Origin: Prosthecobacter debontii
GTDB taxonomy: Bacteria; Verrucomicrobiota; Verrucomicrobiia; Verrucomicrobiales; Akkermansiaceae
NCBI GenBank assembly: GCA_945873125.1
Contig: CAMCBV010000033.1
Span: 1-32,554 of the forward strand
DNA: 32,554 nucleotides
Reading direction: 5' to 3'
This document shows positions 31,701-32,554 of the stretch, in pieces (position 1 is the first letter of the stretch; the number at the start of each line of letters is the position of its first letter). A program made the translations under genes and the position numbers. Below the pieces are notes generated by a model. It ran no database searches, was not told the DNA's origin, and worked only from the letters and a program-made list of their open reading frames with translations.

Positions 31701-32554
31701 ATGAAAATCTGCCCAAAATACACCTTCGGCGTCGGCGATCGTTTCGCCAACGGCGCTCACGCTCAACTCAACGCCTTCATCGCAGCCAAAGAACTCGGGA
31801 TCGATATCACTCCCGTCTGGAACAAATCCAACCGCGAGCACGATATCATTGGTTCTCAACCCCAATCCACCCGCGATGCTGCCGACAAAGCTGTTGCCGA
31901 TCTGGGTTGGACTGGCGAATATCTATTAGACGCCGACCACATCAATCTCAAGACGGTCGATCGCTTCATTGCACCTAGCAACTTCTTTACCTTGGATGTC
32001 GCTGATGACATTGGGGAAGCCGCCGATCCTGCGGACGTTGCGGCATTCATCGACAGACATCCGGAGCTCGTTGGTACGGTATCTATCGCCGGTATCGATC
32101 AACCCTTTGAAATCACTCGTGCGGATGTTGAGAAAACCGCAAACCAGTTCCTCAAAGCCACCCAGAAAGCGAAAGCGATCTACGATCACATCGTCGCTGC
32201 GAAAGGAACGGATTTCGTAACTGAAGTTTCCATGGATGAAACCGATAGCCCACAAACTCCACCTGAGTTATTAGTCATTCTTGCTGCGATCGCTGATCAA
32301 GAAATTCCTATCCAAACCATCGCGCCTAAATTCACGGGAAGATTCAACAAAGGCGTCGATTACGTCGGCGATGTGGTGCAGTTTGAAAAGGAATTCAATG
32401 ACGACCTCGCCGTGATCGCCCACGCGGTCGCGGCCTATGGCCTGCCGAAAACCTTAAAGCTCTCGGTCCACTCAGGCTCAGATAAATTTTCGATTTATCC
32501 AGCCATCAAACGCGCCATAATCCGCACCGGTGCCGGACTTCATATCAAAACCGC
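31701..32554 (+). CDS. uxaE: Tagaturonate epimerase UxaE (3' part outside window)
   Basis: The visible 284 residues match the tagaturonate-epimerase family, which converts D-tagaturonate to D-fructuronate in galacturonate breakdown. Supporting stretches are FGVGDRFANGAHAQL (near 9-23), IDITPVWNKSNREHDIIG, EYLLDADHINLKTVDRF (Asp/His likely metal-binding, near 73-89), EVSMDETDSPQTPPEL, TIAPKFTGRFNKGVDYVGD and LKLSVHSGSDKFSIYPA. The product continues beyond the window, where the full protein is expected to be longer than 400 residues. It ends the catabolic row visible here. Other sugar-acid substrates are possible. The ATG directly follows a heptad tract. Confidence 0.87.
   Translation, partial: MKICPKYTFGVGDRFANGAHAQLNAFIAAKELGIDITPVWNKSNREHDIIGSQPQSTRDAADKAVADLGWTGEYLLDADHINLKTVDRFIAPSNFFTLDVADDIGEAADPADVAAFIDRHPELVGTVSIAGIDQPFEITRADVEKTANQFLKATQKAKAIYDHIVAAKGTDFVTEVSMDETDSPQTPPELLVILAAIADQEIPIQTIAPKFTGRFNKGVDYVGDVVQFEKEFNDDLAVIAHAVAAYGLPKTLKLSVHSGSDKFSIYPAIKRAIIRTGAGLHIKT

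Overview
The window looks like chromosomal DNA of a free-living, probably aquatic member of the Verrucomicrobiota. This is inferred from the protein types (a tagaturonate epimerase UxaE, an EboF-like phosphodiesterase, a FecA-like receptor with a PepSY partner, an enlarged NusB), from mixed short operons, and from an unusual density of short periodic intergenic repeats. No phage or plasmid backbone, rRNA, tRNA or CRISPR array was seen.

Layout. 1-400: the 3' end of an IS630-family transposase abuts a 5'-truncated TonB-receptor remnant. 398-4313 (minus): an iron/metal uptake block (cytochrome c, PepSY membrane protein, intact TonB-dependent receptor, small CxxC protein), with a Fur-box-like dyad upstream of the receptor. 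4376-7718 (minus): dapF, trpA and an S10 serine carboxypeptidase. 7835-19835: mostly housekeeping genes: a GNAT, a coiled-coil membrane protein, a LolD-like ATPase, N-acetylglutamate synthase, a beta-CASP nuclease, a zinc-ribbon membrane protein, an EboF-like phosphodiesterase, a cyclophilin, a DppD-like ATPase, ribH and nusB. 19914-23905 (minus): a translationally coupled group of a small membrane-anchored protein, a Zn/Mn-type ABC ATPase and permease, and a phosphohexomutase. 24050-27015: an SDR and an ABC-F ATPase. 27077-32554 (plus): a sugar / sugar-acid catabolic row (RbsD/FucU mutarotase, TIM-barrel isomerase, L-galactose-dehydrogenase-like AKR, Zn-type dehydrogenase, UxaE). Two accessory genes, an ORF6N protein and a four-helix-bundle (S23/IVS-type) protein, sit inside this row.

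The most unusual content is non-coding. Gene junctions carry tracts with a strict 7-nt (once 8-nt) period in several sequence families (TTCACTC, GTTTAAA, GACTAAG, AATATCC types). Many end directly at a start codon, and three contain the stop codon of the preceding gene. The four-helix-bundle gene is bracketed by inverted copies of the TTCACTC family, so it looks like a compact inserted unit. Larger inverted elements with internal periodicity occur at 3800-3944, 24757-24902 and 28377-28513. Two tandem hairpins at 10783-10883 differ by compensatory changes in their stems. The ORF6N gene carries two near-identical palindromes inside its reading frame.

Functional assignments rest on motifs read by eye. 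No database search was possible.
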